This document shows, in pieces, positions 1 through 8,150 of a stretch of DNA of 64,000 nucleotides. Position numbers and translations under genes: made by a program. The DNA is taken from NCBI GenBank assembly GCA_946186925.1, contig CAMHPA010000006.1, positions 1 through 64,000 on the forward strand, in the 5' to 3' direction. The notes below the pieces were generated by a model. The model had not been told where the DNA came from. It searched no databases and worked only from the letters and a program-made list of their open reading frames with translations. This stretch comes from an uncultured Bacteroidota bacterium (lineage in GTDB: Bacteria > Bacteroidota > Bacteroidia > Bacteroidales > SZUA-534). The stretch's first letter is position 1; each line of letters begins with the position of its first letter.

Positions 1-1618
1 TATTGCCATTCATAACTGATACAATGTTTTTACCTAAATCGAGAACTTTTAGATATTGGTTTCGATAGAAAGCTCTAACGTTCAGCTCTTTAGTGCCATC
101 AGCAACTTTATAGTACGCTCGTGTATTGCCCCGCGGGTACGATATGAGTTTTGTTTTCCCTTTATTATAAAGCACACCGGCAGTATCAGCAGAATATATT
201 GCATTGCCAGCTTCAACCGAATAACGTTCCAAATTCGTCATATTGTCCCAATATTCTGTACTGGTAGGCAAATCTGTTGTATTATTTAGAGCCTTGTTTA
301 TGGCAAATGTTTTTACATTGTCGTTCGCTTTTATGGCAGAAACAGGAACTGACTTTGTTTGTTTTGGCATTACATAGTCAGTAATAGTTACTTTATCGCC
401 ATAAATAATCATTTGTGTGGTGTCTTCGTTGTACAACACACCACCGATATTTACGAATACATTTTCGCCATTTAAAAATTCAACACTATACTTTGTGGAA
501 TGAAAAGCATATCCACTTATTTTAGATGCTTTCAAATTTGTACATAATTGAAAATCAAGCTTTTTAATATGTTGGTGGTTATAAAAGGCATACGAACCGA
601 TTTCCACAACATCGGCAGGTAGGACAAAGGTTTCTGCCCTTGCATCTCTGTAATATCTACACAAAATGGTACCTTGGGCTGTGTTTTTATATAATGATTT
701 ATCAATCACTTTAAAGGTTGTATTTTCATTATCAACATCGGGAATAAATGTCTTTCCACAATACATGAATGCTGTAGTTCCCATTGTGGTAACCTTTGAC
801 CCCACATGGAATGAAGTTATGTCGCCACTAACCACACCACCTATGCGCACTACATTGTTACCGCCTGTTACTTTTGTAACTTTTGCTGAATAAAAAGCAT
901 ATTGCCTTACAGTGGTTACTGATGCAGGAATTTCATACGTAGCGGCAACGCGTGCCGAAGGGTAAGCAATAAGGGTTGTCTTGCCGCTATTGTACAGAAC
1001 ACCATTCTCATCATTGCAGAAATGGGTGTTGCCTTCGGCCACTTTTATAAATTTCACACCAGATCGGGCTCCCCATGTATACCAGTTGTTACTGTAATCG
1101 GTATCACTTTCTGGCCCTAATTGCCTTATATTTTTACCCAAAACAAGTGTATCACCATGATTGGGTAATATTCTTGTTTCTTGAATGCCTGAACTTTCTA
1201 TAACTTCCAATCCGTCAGAATCCAAATTCAATTTGATTTCACATGCTGGTATATTATTGTCTTTATCTTCAGCACGTCCGCTACGGTAAAATGCGCTGCC
1301 TTTAATGGTTTTTACATTAGCTCCGAATACAACTTGCTCCAAGTCTGAACAACAATAAAAGGCATGCTTACCAATGGTGGTTACAGCGTAGGTATCGCCA
1401 TTGTAAGTCACTTCGTCAGGAATTATGACAGTACCTGTGTACTGCCAATCACCTTTAATTACGGTAGCTTCTTTTGTGTCAGTATCCAGCTCATAGTAAA
1501 CGGTCTTATTATACTCCATACCGTTTTTAAGAGGTTCGGCGTATTTAACCTTGGCAGCCCATGCACCAGTCAGCGAACCCAAAACAAGCGCCAAAGTCAA
1601 CAGAAAATGTTTTCTCAT
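1..1618 (-). CDS. BspA-like leucine-rich-repeat surface protein (C-terminus beyond window)
   Basis: The frame is open from an ATG at 1618 down to base 1 without a stop, giving about 539 residues of a longer protein. The N-terminus (MRKHFLLTLALVLGSLTGAW, then AAK) is a clear signal peptide. After it, repeats of the BspA / LRR_5 type recur: short units of the form GxxAFYxCxxLxxVxFGxNVKTIxGSAFY, and segments GVLYN-GKTxLIxYPxG that recur three times (near residues 205, 410 and 500), typical of Treponema/Bacteroidales surface LRR proteins. Known members are secreted or cell-surface proteins implicated in adhesion; the specific partner cannot be read here. A likely promoter is CACCTTTG (minus strand) at 1657-1664. 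Because the stop is outside the window, total length and any C-terminal sorting domain (for example a type 9 secretion tail) are unknown. Confidence 0.85.
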   Translation of the reverse strand, partial: MRKHFLLTLALVLGSLTGAWAAKVKYAEPLKNGMEYNKTVYYELDTDTKEATVIKGDWQYTGTVIIPDEVTYNGDTYAVTTIGKHAFYCCSDLEQVVFGANVKTIKGSAFYRSGRAEDKDNNIPACEIKLNLDSDGLEVIESSGIQETRILPNHGDTLVLGKNIRQLGPESDTDYSNNWYTWGARSGVKFIKVAEGNTHFCNDENGVLYNSGKTTLIAYPSARVAATYEIPASVTTVRQYAFYSAKVTKVTGGNNVVRIGGVVSGDITSFHVGSKVTTMGTTAFMYCGKTFIPDVDNENTTFKVIDKSLYKNTAQGTILCRYYRDARAETFVLPADVVEIGSYAFYNHQHIKKLDFQLCTNLKASKISGYAFHSTKYSVEFLNGENVFVNIGGVLYNEDTTQMIIYGDKVTITDYVMPKQTKSVPVSAIKANDNVKTFAINKALNNTTDLPTSTEYWDNMTNLERYSVEAGNAIYSADTAGVLYNKGKTKLISYPRGNTRAYYKVADGTKELNVRAFYRNQYLKVLDLGKNIVSVMNGN

Positions 1619-1656
1619 ATCTTAATAAAGTTTAGTTTCTATGGAAAATCCCTCAA

Positions 1657-1688
1657 CAAAGGTGTCTAAAAACCACAAACAATGCAAC
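1657..1688 (-). promoter_or_regulatory. Promoter of the BspA-like gene
   Basis: Reading the minus strand, GTTG (1688-1685), a 20-base spacer and CACCTTTG (1664-1657) match the Bacteroidota TTTG / TAnnTTTG pattern with one change in each box. The ATG is about 40 bases downstream. Confidence 0.5.
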
Positions 1689-1788
1689 TTGCAACATTAC
1701 ATATTTGAGCAAAAAACGTTTTATCGTAGCTCAACAACTATTTTTTTTCGATGAATGTCAACTCTCTGACATCATGATTTATTTACAA

Positions 1789-1819
1789 TTTGCTATTCCC
1801 ATTAAATTCGCCACCTTTG
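1789..1819 (+). promoter_or_regulatory. Promoter of the PHP phosphatase gene
   Basis: TTTG at 1789-1792, a 19-base spacer, then CACCTTTG at 1812-1819. Spacing and the TTTG cores fit the Bacteroidota sigma factor consensus. The start codon at 1837 follows by 17 bases, which argues against the longer upstream reading of the same frame. Confidence 0.65.
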
Positions 1820-1836
1820 CAGCAAAGAAATTCTCT

Positions 1837-2583
1837 ATGGCGTTTCTCGGATTATTCGGCAAAAAAAGGGACCGGCTTGTGCCTCTGAGCGAGCTAGGCT
1901 TGACATGCGACATGCACTCGCATCTGATTCCGAACGTCGATGACGGTTCAAAATCAATTGAGGACAGCATCACCCTTATCAAAGGCTTGCACCAGATGGG
2001 ATACAAAAAGTTGATTCTCACTCCCCACTTCATGACCGGCTTCTACAACAATACCGCCGACGGAGTGAGAGAAAAACTTGAGACTCTGAAAACCGAACTC
2101 GCCCGGCAATCGGTTGATGTTGACCTCAATGTGGCAGCCGAATACTACATCGACTATGATTTCATGCACGATTTGAGCCGCAAGCCCATGCTCACAATCC
2201 ATGACAAGATGCTGCTCTTTGAGTGCTCGTTCACTAACCAACACCGCAATTTCGACGAGACAGTATTCGAAATGCAAATCAACGGATACAAACCCGTGCT
2301 GGCACATCCCGAGCGTTACCTCTACTGGCACAACTGCCACAGCCTGATGCAAGAATTTCATGATCGCGGCATTCTGTTTCAAATCAACATTTTATCAATA
2401 ATCGGAGGGTACTCTCCAAGCGTGAGAAAAATGGCAACCTGGCTTATTGAGAACGATATGTGCGACTTCCTTGGTACAGATCTTCACAACGCCAGCCACC
2501 TGGCAGCGATTAAAAACACAATGATTCCTGAAAGGTTGCTCAACAAACTGAAAAACAGCAATCTGTTGAACAACAGCTTGTAA
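1837..2583 (+). CDS. PHP-domain tyrosine-protein phosphatase, CpsB/YwqE type
   Basis: 248 residues, the usual length for this family. Metal-binding PHP motifs are in order: CDMHSHLIPNVDDGS near residues 24-38 (His27, His29), LTPHFM near 68, a glutamate in AAEYYID near 105, AHPERY near 153 and GTDLHN near 212. Family members are manganese-dependent protein tyrosine phosphatases that, in Gram-positives and many Bacteroidota, dephosphorylate the tyrosine kinase controlling capsule or exopolysaccharide export. No capsule genes are adjacent, so it stands alone here. The frame continues upstream to 1705, but the extra 44 residues are low-complexity and overlap the promoter at 1789-1819, so the ATG at 1837 is preferred. 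It converges on the next gene across a shared hairpin at 2614-2638. Confidence 0.85.
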   Translation: MAFLGLFGKKRDRLVPLSELGLTCDMHSHLIPNVDDGSKSIEDSITLIKGLHQMGYKKLILTPHFMTGFYNNTADGVREKLETLKTELARQSVDVDLNVAAEYYIDYDFMHDLSRKPMLTIHDKMLLFECSFTNQHRNFDETVFEMQINGYKPVLAHPERYLYWHNCHSLMQEFHDRGILFQINILSIIGGYSPSVRKMATWLIENDMCDFLGTDLHNASHLAAIKNTMIPERLLNKLKNSNLLNNSL

Positions 2584-2613
2584 ATCTTTCGAGTAAAGTT
2601 TTAGAGAAAAATA

Positions 2614-2638
2614 AAGGCGGACTTTAAAAATCCGCCTT
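2614..2638. terminator. Bidirectional terminator between converging genes
   Basis: AAGGCGGA (2614-2621) and TCCGCCTT (2631-2638) form a perfect 8-bp stem with a 9-base A/T-rich loop, between the stops of the PHP phosphatase and the GT5-like gene. Confidence 0.7.
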
Positions 2639-2661
2639 ACTAATGTTTTTGCCTTTATGAT

Positions 2662-3462
2662 TTAAAGATTGTCGTAAAACTCGTTGAAAGTATCCATATA
2701 CGATTCCGGAGCCTGATACTCAAGCAGCGGCTTGCCTGATGACTTGGCGTAACTGGCTACATCATCATTCACCTTCTGGCTTCCGAAAATCACACCATCT
2801 GAAAAGTCGATTGCAAACTTCGAAAGATTCTCGTATGTGGGGTTGGTAAGCCGCTCGACATCCTTCTCCGATATTGAATCATATATCAGCTTGCTTTTCA
2901 GCTGTGGGTTAAGCGGCGTGTCGAATTCATTGTCGTACAACGACATGACAACCTTCGAATTGCTGAACAGCGGGTTGTCGCGGAAGGTACGCTTAACGTA
3001 GATTGGCACAAACGATGTGAACCACCCATGGCAATGAATGACATCGGGCGACCAGCGCAACTTCTGCACTGTCTCGAGTACGCCCCGCGCAAAAAACATC
3101 GCACGTTCGTCATTGTCATCAAAGTATTGACCTTCGGCATTTTTAAGTATAGCCTTGCGTTGAAAATAATCCTCGTTGTCGATGAAATAAATCTGCATTC
3201 GGGCCGACTGGATAGACGCCACTTTTATTATCAATGGGTGGTCAGTATCGTCGATTATCAGGTTCATACCTGTGAGCCTTATAACCTCATGCAACTGGTT
3301 GCGACGTTCGTTCACACAGCCGTAGCGAGGCATAAATGTGCGGATTTCTTTTCCGCGTTCCTGTATTCCTTGTGGTAATTCGCGACTGATTTTCGATATC
3401 TCAGTCTCTGGTAAATAGGGGGTTATCTCCTGCGAAACGAACAACACCTTTTTCTTTTCCAT
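2662..3462 (-). CDS. GT5-only starch/glycogen synthase-like protein
   Basis: 266 residues matching only the N-terminal half (Glyco_transf_5 fold) of glycogen/starch synthase. The N-terminal strand KKVLFVSQEITPY, the segment IYFIDNEDYFQR and the motif PDVIHCHGWFTSFVPIY (near residue 140) are typical of GT5. The C-terminal GT1 domain, which carries much of the active site, is absent, and the ADP-glucose-binding KTGGL segment near residue 15 is replaced by ETEISKIS. Such short forms are common in Bacteroidales, usually beside panC/panD; here panD lies 3.2 kb away and panC is not in the window. Catalysis as a glycogen synthase is therefore unlikely; the role is unknown. A -7 box TATCTTTG lies upstream at 3492-3499 (minus strand). 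Confidence 0.75.
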   Translation of the reverse strand: MEKKKVLFVSQEITPYLPETEISKISRELPQGIQERGKEIRTFMPRYGCVNERRNQLHEVIRLTGMNLIIDDTDHPLIIKVASIQSARMQIYFIDNEDYFQRKAILKNAEGQYFDDNDERAMFFARGVLETVQKLRWSPDVIHCHGWFTSFVPIYVKRTFRDNPLFSNSKVVMSLYDNEFDTPLNPQLKSKLIYDSISEKDVERLTNPTYENLSKFAIDFSDGVIFGSQKVNDDVASYAKSSGKPLLEYQAPESYMDTFNEFYDNL

Positions 3463-3491
3463 CCCAAAATATTATGTGCAGTTTTAGGCCA

Positions 3492-3499
3492 CAAAGATA
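3492..3499 (-). promoter_or_regulatory. -7 box of the GT5-like gene
   Basis: TATCTTTG on the minus strand is a full match to TAnnTTTG, about 30 bases upstream of the ATG at 3462. No good -33 TTTG is visible at the expected distance. Confidence 0.5.
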
Positions 3500-3585
3500 G
3501 TAAAAATTTTAAGTGGCTGAACGTGAATTTTTTTAAAAGTTTTTGGCGCGAAAAAGCCGCTATTTCCATCCGCCCCACAAACGAC

Positions 3586-3611
3586 AAAGGGACGATTTGC
3601 ATCGTCCCTTT
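3586..3611 (-). terminator. Hairpin after the 146-residue secreted protein gene
   Basis: A perfect 11-bp stem (AAAGGGACGAT and ATCGTCCCTTT) around the 4-base loop TTGC. It lies just downstream of the stop at 3635 on the minus strand and is followed by a weak T-rich run. Confidence 0.65.
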
Positions 3612-3634
3612 ATCTATTGAAAAAAATAACTGCG

Positions 3635-4075
3635 TCAATTTGTCACAAGCGTCATCACACATACTCCGCAACCTTCTTTGCCGTCTTTAAAGAACATCTT
3701 CAGATAGTATGGGCCTGTTTTTTGGCACATATAGTCGAATGCAGGATATTCGGCACCGGTAGTCGGGTTGACATTGCCACCTATTTTCCCTGTGGCGTCA
3801 TTCGACAATTCAACAACCGTATGTCCTGGCTTGCTCTCGTCGTTGCAAACGTAAAAACGGTAGTGGCTGCCCTTGCTCAACATTATTGAGAACTTGCCTT
3901 CCGACACGTTTTTGCCTTTCATTGCCTCAGTGAAGCGGATACGGAAGTGCTTCACATATTTGACTGAAGAGCCGTTTGCCGACGAACATTTGTCAATGAA
4001 TGCCTGGTCACACTGAGCATAACCATGTCCGGCAAACATCAACAATGCTAGGCATATAAGACATACGTGTTTCAT
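3635..4075 (-). CDS. Small secreted protein of unknown function
   Basis: 146 residues. It begins with a signal peptide (MKHVCLICLALLMFAGHGYA, cleavage before QC). The mature part has six or so cysteines, including a CDQAF start and a C-terminal GCGVCVM pair, suggesting disulfide bonds in the periplasm or outside. The central part (FRIRFTEAMKGKNVSEGKFSIMLSKG ... VELSNDATGKIGGN) reads as a beta-rich fold. I do not recognise the family. The gene follows the 285-residue secreted protein gene by 11 bases, so the two are probably co-transcribed. Confidence 0.6.
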   Translation of the reverse strand: MKHVCLICLALLMFAGHGYAQCDQAFIDKCSSANGSSVKYVKHFRIRFTEAMKGKNVSEGKFSIMLSKGSHYRFYVCNDESKPGHTVVELSNDATGKIGGNVNPTTGAEYPAFDYMCQKTGPYYLKMFFKDGKEGCGVCVMTLVTN

Positions 4076-4086
4076 TTTCAGCGTTT

Positions 4087-4944
4087 TTAGCGTTTTGCGT
4101 TTTGTTCTGCTTCAAGAGCGTCCAAATCCAATTTTACCACCAATTTGTCATAGACAAAGCTAATCTTTTTTTTCAGTTTTCCTATATCAATTGGTGTAAG
4201 TCTTACTTTATATGTCGAAAATTCGTCTTGAACATACGGAATCACATTTCCGTCGGCGTCAACCGAGTTGGGGTCGTAGAAGAGCGGAATGTCGCCTTTC
4301 ATAATCTCCTGCCCTGCCTCAAGGTCGCGGATATCTTGCGGGGTGAGCATTATCAAACCGCCTTTCACGGGGTCAACAACAACTTCCTGATCTTTCGGAA
4401 TGTAAAGCTCGTTCTTTACATATATCTTTATGTAATTCAGGTGCTTGTCGTCGCGGAAGATGAAGTAGTTATCGCCGATTGTGTAAGCGTCGACGCGATA
4501 GTATTGCTGCTCGAGCTTGCGGCAGCCTTTTGGCGTGGCCGAACACGGAACATCCTCTATTTCGTTTGTCACAAGGTTGATTTTCTTGAACTTGTTGCGG
4601 AACACATCGGTGTTGATGTAGAAATACTCGCCTTCCTCATCGAAGAAGCTGTTGTAGAGCTCGCAACGGTTGTCGTTAAGTTTCACTTTGTACTTCTCGT
4701 CCCAAGTGTAAAGGTTGTAAACGTAGAGATAGACGAACGATGATTTCTCACCGCGGAACGTTGCCACAAGGTAGTTTCCGTATTCGTCAACAGCTAACTC
4801 AAGCACCTCGCTGTGTTTGTACTCAGGGCCTTTGATACGATGTTGCCAACGGTAACCCTTCGGGATCTCAAAGGGCATTGTCTGCGCCTGCGTCAGTTGT
4901 AAAAATGCCGTTAATAGCACGGCAATTATTGCTATTTTCTTCAT
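4087..4944 (-). CDS. Secreted protein of unknown function
   Basis: 285 residues from the ATG at 4944, whose N-terminus (MKKIAIIAVLLTAFLQLTQA) is a standard signal peptide; an in-frame ATG at 4992 would add a hydrophobic, aromatic stretch and is less likely. The mature protein is rich in tyrosine, aspartate and lysine and appears to be repeated beta-strands (for example YGNYLVATFRGEKSSFVYLYVYNLYTWDEKYKVKL), a pattern like a beta-propeller or a WG-type sensor, but no named domain is evident. It sits downstream of glyS, separated by the glyS terminator, and upstream of the 146-residue secreted protein. Confidence 0.55.
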   Translation of the reverse strand: MKKIAIIAVLLTAFLQLTQAQTMPFEIPKGYRWQHRIKGPEYKHSEVLELAVDEYGNYLVATFRGEKSSFVYLYVYNLYTWDEKYKVKLNDNRCELYNSFFDEEGEYFYINTDVFRNKFKKINLVTNEIEDVPCSATPKGCRKLEQQYYRVDAYTIGDNYFIFRDDKHLNYIKIYVKNELYIPKDQEVVVDPVKGGLIMLTPQDIRDLEAGQEIMKGDIPLFYDPNSVDADGNVIPYVQDEFSTYKVRLTPIDIGKLKKKISFVYDKLVVKLDLDALEAEQNAKR

Positions 4945-4980
4945 AAGAGAGAATAATGTCGTTAGGGCGTAAAAGTATAA

Positions 4981-5026
4981 AAAAAGCGGCAACTCGCCAT
5001 TTTTATTTTTGTGAGCGCCGCTTTTT
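4981..5026 (-). terminator. glyS terminator
   Basis: AAAAAGCGGC (4981-4990) pairs with GCCGCTTTTT (5017-5026); reading the minus strand the stem is followed by a run of T. It starts three bases after the glyS stop. Confidence 0.75.
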
Positions 5027-5028
5027 GT

Positions 5029-6573
5029 TTACGATAGTTTTTTAAACAGCTCGGTAAACGACGTTTTCTTTCCGATGATGCTGCGCAGCTCCGATGCCGG
5101 AACACGCTCCTGCTCCATTGTGTCGCGCTCGCGGATGGTAACGGTGCCGTCCTCGAGTGTCTGATGGTCGACAGTGATGCAGAACGGTGTGCCGATGGCA
5201 TCCTGACGGCGGTAACGCTTGCCGATGGAGTCCTTCTCATCATATTGAACATTGAAGTCGAACTTCAGGTCGTTGATAATCTCGCGGGCCTTCTCCGGCA
5301 GACCGTCTTTCTTCACAAGCGGCATAATGGCGGCCTTGACAGGCGACAGCACTGCGGGCAGTTTCAGAACCACGCGGGTGTCGTTCTCGCCAACAACCTC
5401 CTCGGTGTAAGCACCGCACAAAATGCTCAGGAACATACGGTCGACACCGATTGATGTCTCGATGACGTACGGAACATAGTTCTCGTTGAGCTCGGGGTCG
5501 AAATACTGGATTTTCTTGCCCGAATATTTCTGGTGCTGCGAAAGGTCGAAATTGGTGCGTGAGTGGATGCCCTCAACCTCCTTGAAGCCGAACGGCATAC
5601 GGAACTCGATGTCAGTTGCGGCGTTGGCGTAGTGAGCCAGCTTGTCGTGGTCGTGGTAGCGGTAGTTCTCGTCGCCCATACCAAGAGCCTTGTGCCAGTT
5701 GAGGCGCACTTTCTTCCAGTGTTCGAACCACTTGAGCTCCTCGCCCGGACGAACAAAGAACTGCATCTCCATCTGCTCAAACTCGCGCATACGGAAGATG
5801 AACTGACGGGCCACAATCTCGTTACGGAAAGCCTTGCCAATCTGTGCGATACCAAACGGTATCTTCATACGGCCGGTTTTCTGCACATTGAGGAAGTTGA
5901 CAAAGATGCCCTGAGCCGTTTCGGGGCGCAGGAAAATCTTCATTGAGCCTTCGGCGGTTGAGCCCATCTCGGTCGAGAACATCAGGTTGAACTGGCGCAC
6001 ATCGGTCCAGTTTTTGGTTCCGCTGATTGGGCAGACAATCTCCTCGTCGATGATTATCTGACGCAACTCATTCAAGTCATTGTCGTTCATTGCTTTGGCG
6101 TAGCGTGCGTGCAGAGCGTCGCGCTTGGCCTGATGCTCCTGGCAGTGAACGCTGGTGGCCAGGAATTTCTCTTTATCGAACGAATCGCCGAATTTCTTGG
6201 CGGCCTTGGCCACCTCTTTGGCAATTTTGTCGTCGTATTTTGCAATCTGCTCCTCAATCAGCACATCGGCGCGGTAGCGTTTCTTGCTGTCTTTGTTGTC
6301 GATGAGCGGGTCGTTGAAGGCATCAACGTGGCCCGAAGCCTTCCAGATGGTCGGGTGCATAAAGATGGCCGAATCAATGCCCACGATGTTCTCGTTGAGC
6401 TTGACCATTGCATCCCACCAGTAGCGTTTAATGTTGTTTTTGAGTTCGACACCGTTCTGACCGTAGTCGTAAACGGCGCCAAGTCCGTCGTATATCTCGC
6501 TGCTCGGGAATACAAATCCGTACTCCTTGCAGTGTGCAACGATTTTCTTGAAAACGTCTTCTTGCTGTGCCAT
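5029..6573 (-). CDS. glyS: Glycyl-tRNA synthetase, one-chain (alpha2) type
   Basis: 514 residues, the expected length for the homodimeric class II glycyl-tRNA synthetase, which charges tRNA-Gly in the cytoplasm. Visible signatures are the N-terminal [18 protein letters not shown] near residue 26, the class II motif 2 region [24 protein letters not shown] near 255, and motif 3 [18 protein letters not shown] near 385, followed by the anticodon-binding domain ([19 protein letters not shown] onward). The ATG at 6573 gives the usual start. The gene faces panD divergently across 120 bases and ends at a strong terminator. Confidence 0.95.
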   Translation of the reverse strand: MAQQEDVFKKIVAHCKEYGFVFPSSEIYDGLGAVYDYGQNGVELKNNIKRYWWDAMVKLNENIVGIDSAIFMHPTIWKASGHVDAFNDPLIDNKDSKKRYRADVLIEEQIAKYDDKIAKEVAKAAKKFGDSFDKEKFLATSVHCQEHQAKRDALHARYAKAMNDNDLNELRQIIIDEEIVCPISGTKNWTDVRQFNLMFSTEMGSTAEGSMKIFLRPETAQGIFVNFLNVQKTGRMKIPFGIAQIGKAFRNEIVARQFIFRMREFEQMEMQFFVRPGEELKWFEHWKKVRLNWHKALGMGDENYRYHDHDKLAHYANAATDIEFRMPFGFKEVEGIHSRTNFDLSQHQKYSGKKIQYFDPELNENYVPYVIETSIGVDRMFLSILCGAYTEEVVGENDTRVVLKLPAVLSPVKAAIMPLVKKDGLPEKAREIINDLKFDFNVQYDEKDSIGKRYRRQDAIGTPFCITVDHQTLEDGTVTIRERDTMEQERVPASELRSIIGKKTSFTELFKKLS

Positions 6574-6660
6574 AATTATATGTTATTATTAATATGTATT
6601 CGTTTTTTAAAGAACTGCAAATGTAGAAATAATTGCCAAACGCAAAACGAAAACATTTAC

Positions 6661-6668
6661 TACCTTTG
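6661..6668 (+). promoter_or_regulatory. -7 box of the panD operon
   Basis: TACCTTTG is an exact match to TAnnTTTG, 25 bases upstream of the panD start; spacing to a -33 element is not clear. Confidence 0.55.
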
Positions 6669-6693
6669 CGGCCGTTTAAACAAACACAATGCG

Positions 6694-7047
6694 ATGACTA
6701 TCGAAGTTGTTAAGTCGAAGATTCACAAGGTTACAGTAACGGAGGCGAACCTGCAATACGTAGGCAGCATAACCATCGACGAGGATTTGCTCGACGCCGC
6801 AAATATGATTGAAAACGAAAAGGTTCAGGTTGTGAACGTGAACAATGGCGAGCGGCTAGAGACCTACATCATCAAAGGAAAACGCGGCTCGGGATGTATC
6901 TGCCTCAACGGTCCGGCGGCACGCAAGGCCGTGGTTGGCGACGTGGTTGTAATAATCTCGTACGCGCAAATGGACTTTGAGGAGGCCAAAAGCTTCAAAC
7001 CCACATTCATCTTCCCCGACACGGCAACCAATACGCTTTTGAAATGA
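6694..7047 (+). CDS. panD: Aspartate 1-decarboxylase proenzyme
   Basis: 117 residues. It decarboxylates L-aspartate to beta-alanine for pantothenate and coenzyme A. The self-cleavage site is at the canonical place: Gly24-Ser25 in YVGSITID, where Ser25 becomes the pyruvoyl cofactor. Other family landmarks are [12 protein letters not shown] near residue 9, [13 protein letters not shown] near 70 and [10 protein letters not shown] near 88. The same frame stays open far upstream, but only the ATG at 6694 gives the right N-terminus and lies behind the -7 box at 6661. Its stop overlaps the start of the next gene by 4 bases (ATGA), implying translational coupling. Confidence 0.95.
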   Translation: MTIEVVKSKIHKVTVTEANLQYVGSITIDEDLLDAANMIENEKVQVVNVNNGERLETYIIKGKRGSGCICLNGPAARKAVVGDVVVIISYAQMDFEEAKSFKPTFIFPDTATNTLLK

Positions 7048-7532
7048 GCCATTTCAGCGCACTCACATCGAAACTGCTGGACGGCCGGGCGCTGACGGAA
7101 ACCGTTGAACGCTGGCACTCCGACGGCGAGACTATGGTGTTCACCAACGGTTGTTTCGACATTCTGCACCGCGGCCACGTTGAATATCTGGCCAAAGCCG
7201 CCGATTTGGGCACACGACTCATCGTCGGCCTCAACACCGACGCCTCGGTGCGCAGGCTCAAAGGCCCCACACGCCCCGTCAACGACGAGCAGGCAAGGGC
7301 TCTGGTGCTCTCGGCCCTGAGTTTTGTTGACGCTGTTGCGATGTTTGCCGACGACACTCCGTACAACCTCATCGCACAAGTGCAGCCCGACATTCTGGTT
7401 AAAGGCGGCGACTACCGCGTTGAGGAAATTGTGGGCTATGATATTGTCACCTCGCGCGGCGGACGTGTGCTAACACTGCCGTTTGTGGAAGGATATTCAA
7501 CCACTTCGACAATAAAAAAAGGCTGTCTGTAA
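7044..7532 (+). CDS. RfaE2-like nucleotidyltransferase (HldE C-domain type)
   Basis: 162 residues of the cytidylyltransferase-like fold. The nucleotide-binding motif is [16 protein letters not shown] near residues 34-49 (His42, His45 of HxGH), followed by [13 protein letters not shown] near 70, the [12 protein letters not shown] segment near 127 and the STTSTIKK end that corresponds to the ISSTxII signature. Its closest kin are the stand-alone adenylyltransferases that turn D-glycero-beta-D-manno-heptose 1-phosphate into ADP-heptose for lipopolysaccharide. No heptose kinase gene is in the window, so the exact sugar is inferred. It overlaps panD by 4 bases. Confidence 0.85.
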   Translation: MSHFSALTSKLLDGRALTETVERWHSDGETMVFTNGCFDILHRGHVEYLAKAADLGTRLIVGLNTDASVRRLKGPTRPVNDEQARALVLSALSFVDAVAMFADDTPYNLIAQVQPDILVKGGDYRVEEIVGYDIVTSRGGRVLTLPFVEGYSTTSTIKKGCL

Positions 7533-7592
7533 AAAAACATATCGGGCAAACCAATTATTTAATATTTTTAACGGCTTCAAAAAACTCTTTGT

Positions 7593-8147
7593 ATGAAAAA
7601 GTTAAGCATTATACTACCGTTTGTCATCATCGCCCTGTGCTTTGCCAACTGCAAAATCAACCGGCAGGACAAACTCATCGGCAGTTGGAAGGTCGTTCCA
7701 TTCACTGATCCCGATTCATCAGCAACCACAACATATTGGATTTTCTTTGCTGGTGACAGACTTGAGGTTTACAGCGTTTCAAACACCGATTCGCTCGGCA
7801 ACCGGCCTGAAGCCGGCACTATTGTCGGAAAGTCAGACGGCATAGTTAAAACCGATTCGGCCATTTTCGCATCGCTTAAAGCAGGCAAAAAACGCGGCCG
7901 CATGATTGGTGACACCACAATATTTCAGATATTTTCGTACAATACCGATGGTAAAATAATCAACATTCTGAAACCCGACGCATCAACCGATTCCCGCTAT
8001 ATTGTGGGCAGTGGCGACATCTGCGGTGAGTATTGGATGGACGAGGTAAAAAAGAACAAACGACTTAAACTGGTCCGCCGCAAAGACCCCACTGGTGAGA
8101 AAGGCGGCGCTTACCTACGATTCGAGCTTGTGAAGGTTAAACTTTAA
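7593..8147 (+). CDS. Lipocalin-like lipoprotein
   Basis: 184 residues. The start MKKLSIILPFVIIALCFANC is a lipoprotein signal peptide with the lipobox FAN-Cys20. The mature protein opens with DKLIGSWKV, the GxW element found in lipocalin-like domains, and continues as alternating strands. Many Bacteroidota carry such DUF4923/lipocalin-like lipoproteins; the ligand is unknown. It ends three bases before radA, so it is probably co-transcribed with radA. Confidence 0.6.
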   Translation: MKKLSIILPFVIIALCFANCKINRQDKLIGSWKVVPFTDPDSSATTTYWIFFAGDRLEVYSVSNTDSLGNRPEAGTIVGKSDGIVKTDSAIFASLKAGKKRGRMIGDTTIFQIFSYNTDGKIINILKPDASTDSRYIVGSGDICGEYWMDEVKKNKRLKLVRRKDPTGEKGGAYLRFELVKVKL

Positions 8148-8150
8148 CCG

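Noticed and set aside
1705..1836. N-terminal extension of the PHP phosphatase
   Set aside because: The extra 44 residues overlap a well-formed promoter (1789-1819) and do not resemble the family; the start is placed at 1837.
6109..6693. Upstream extension of the panD frame
   Set aside because: Lies over glyS in antisense; PanD must begin so that Gly24-Ser25 is the cleavage site, which is true for the ATG at 6694.
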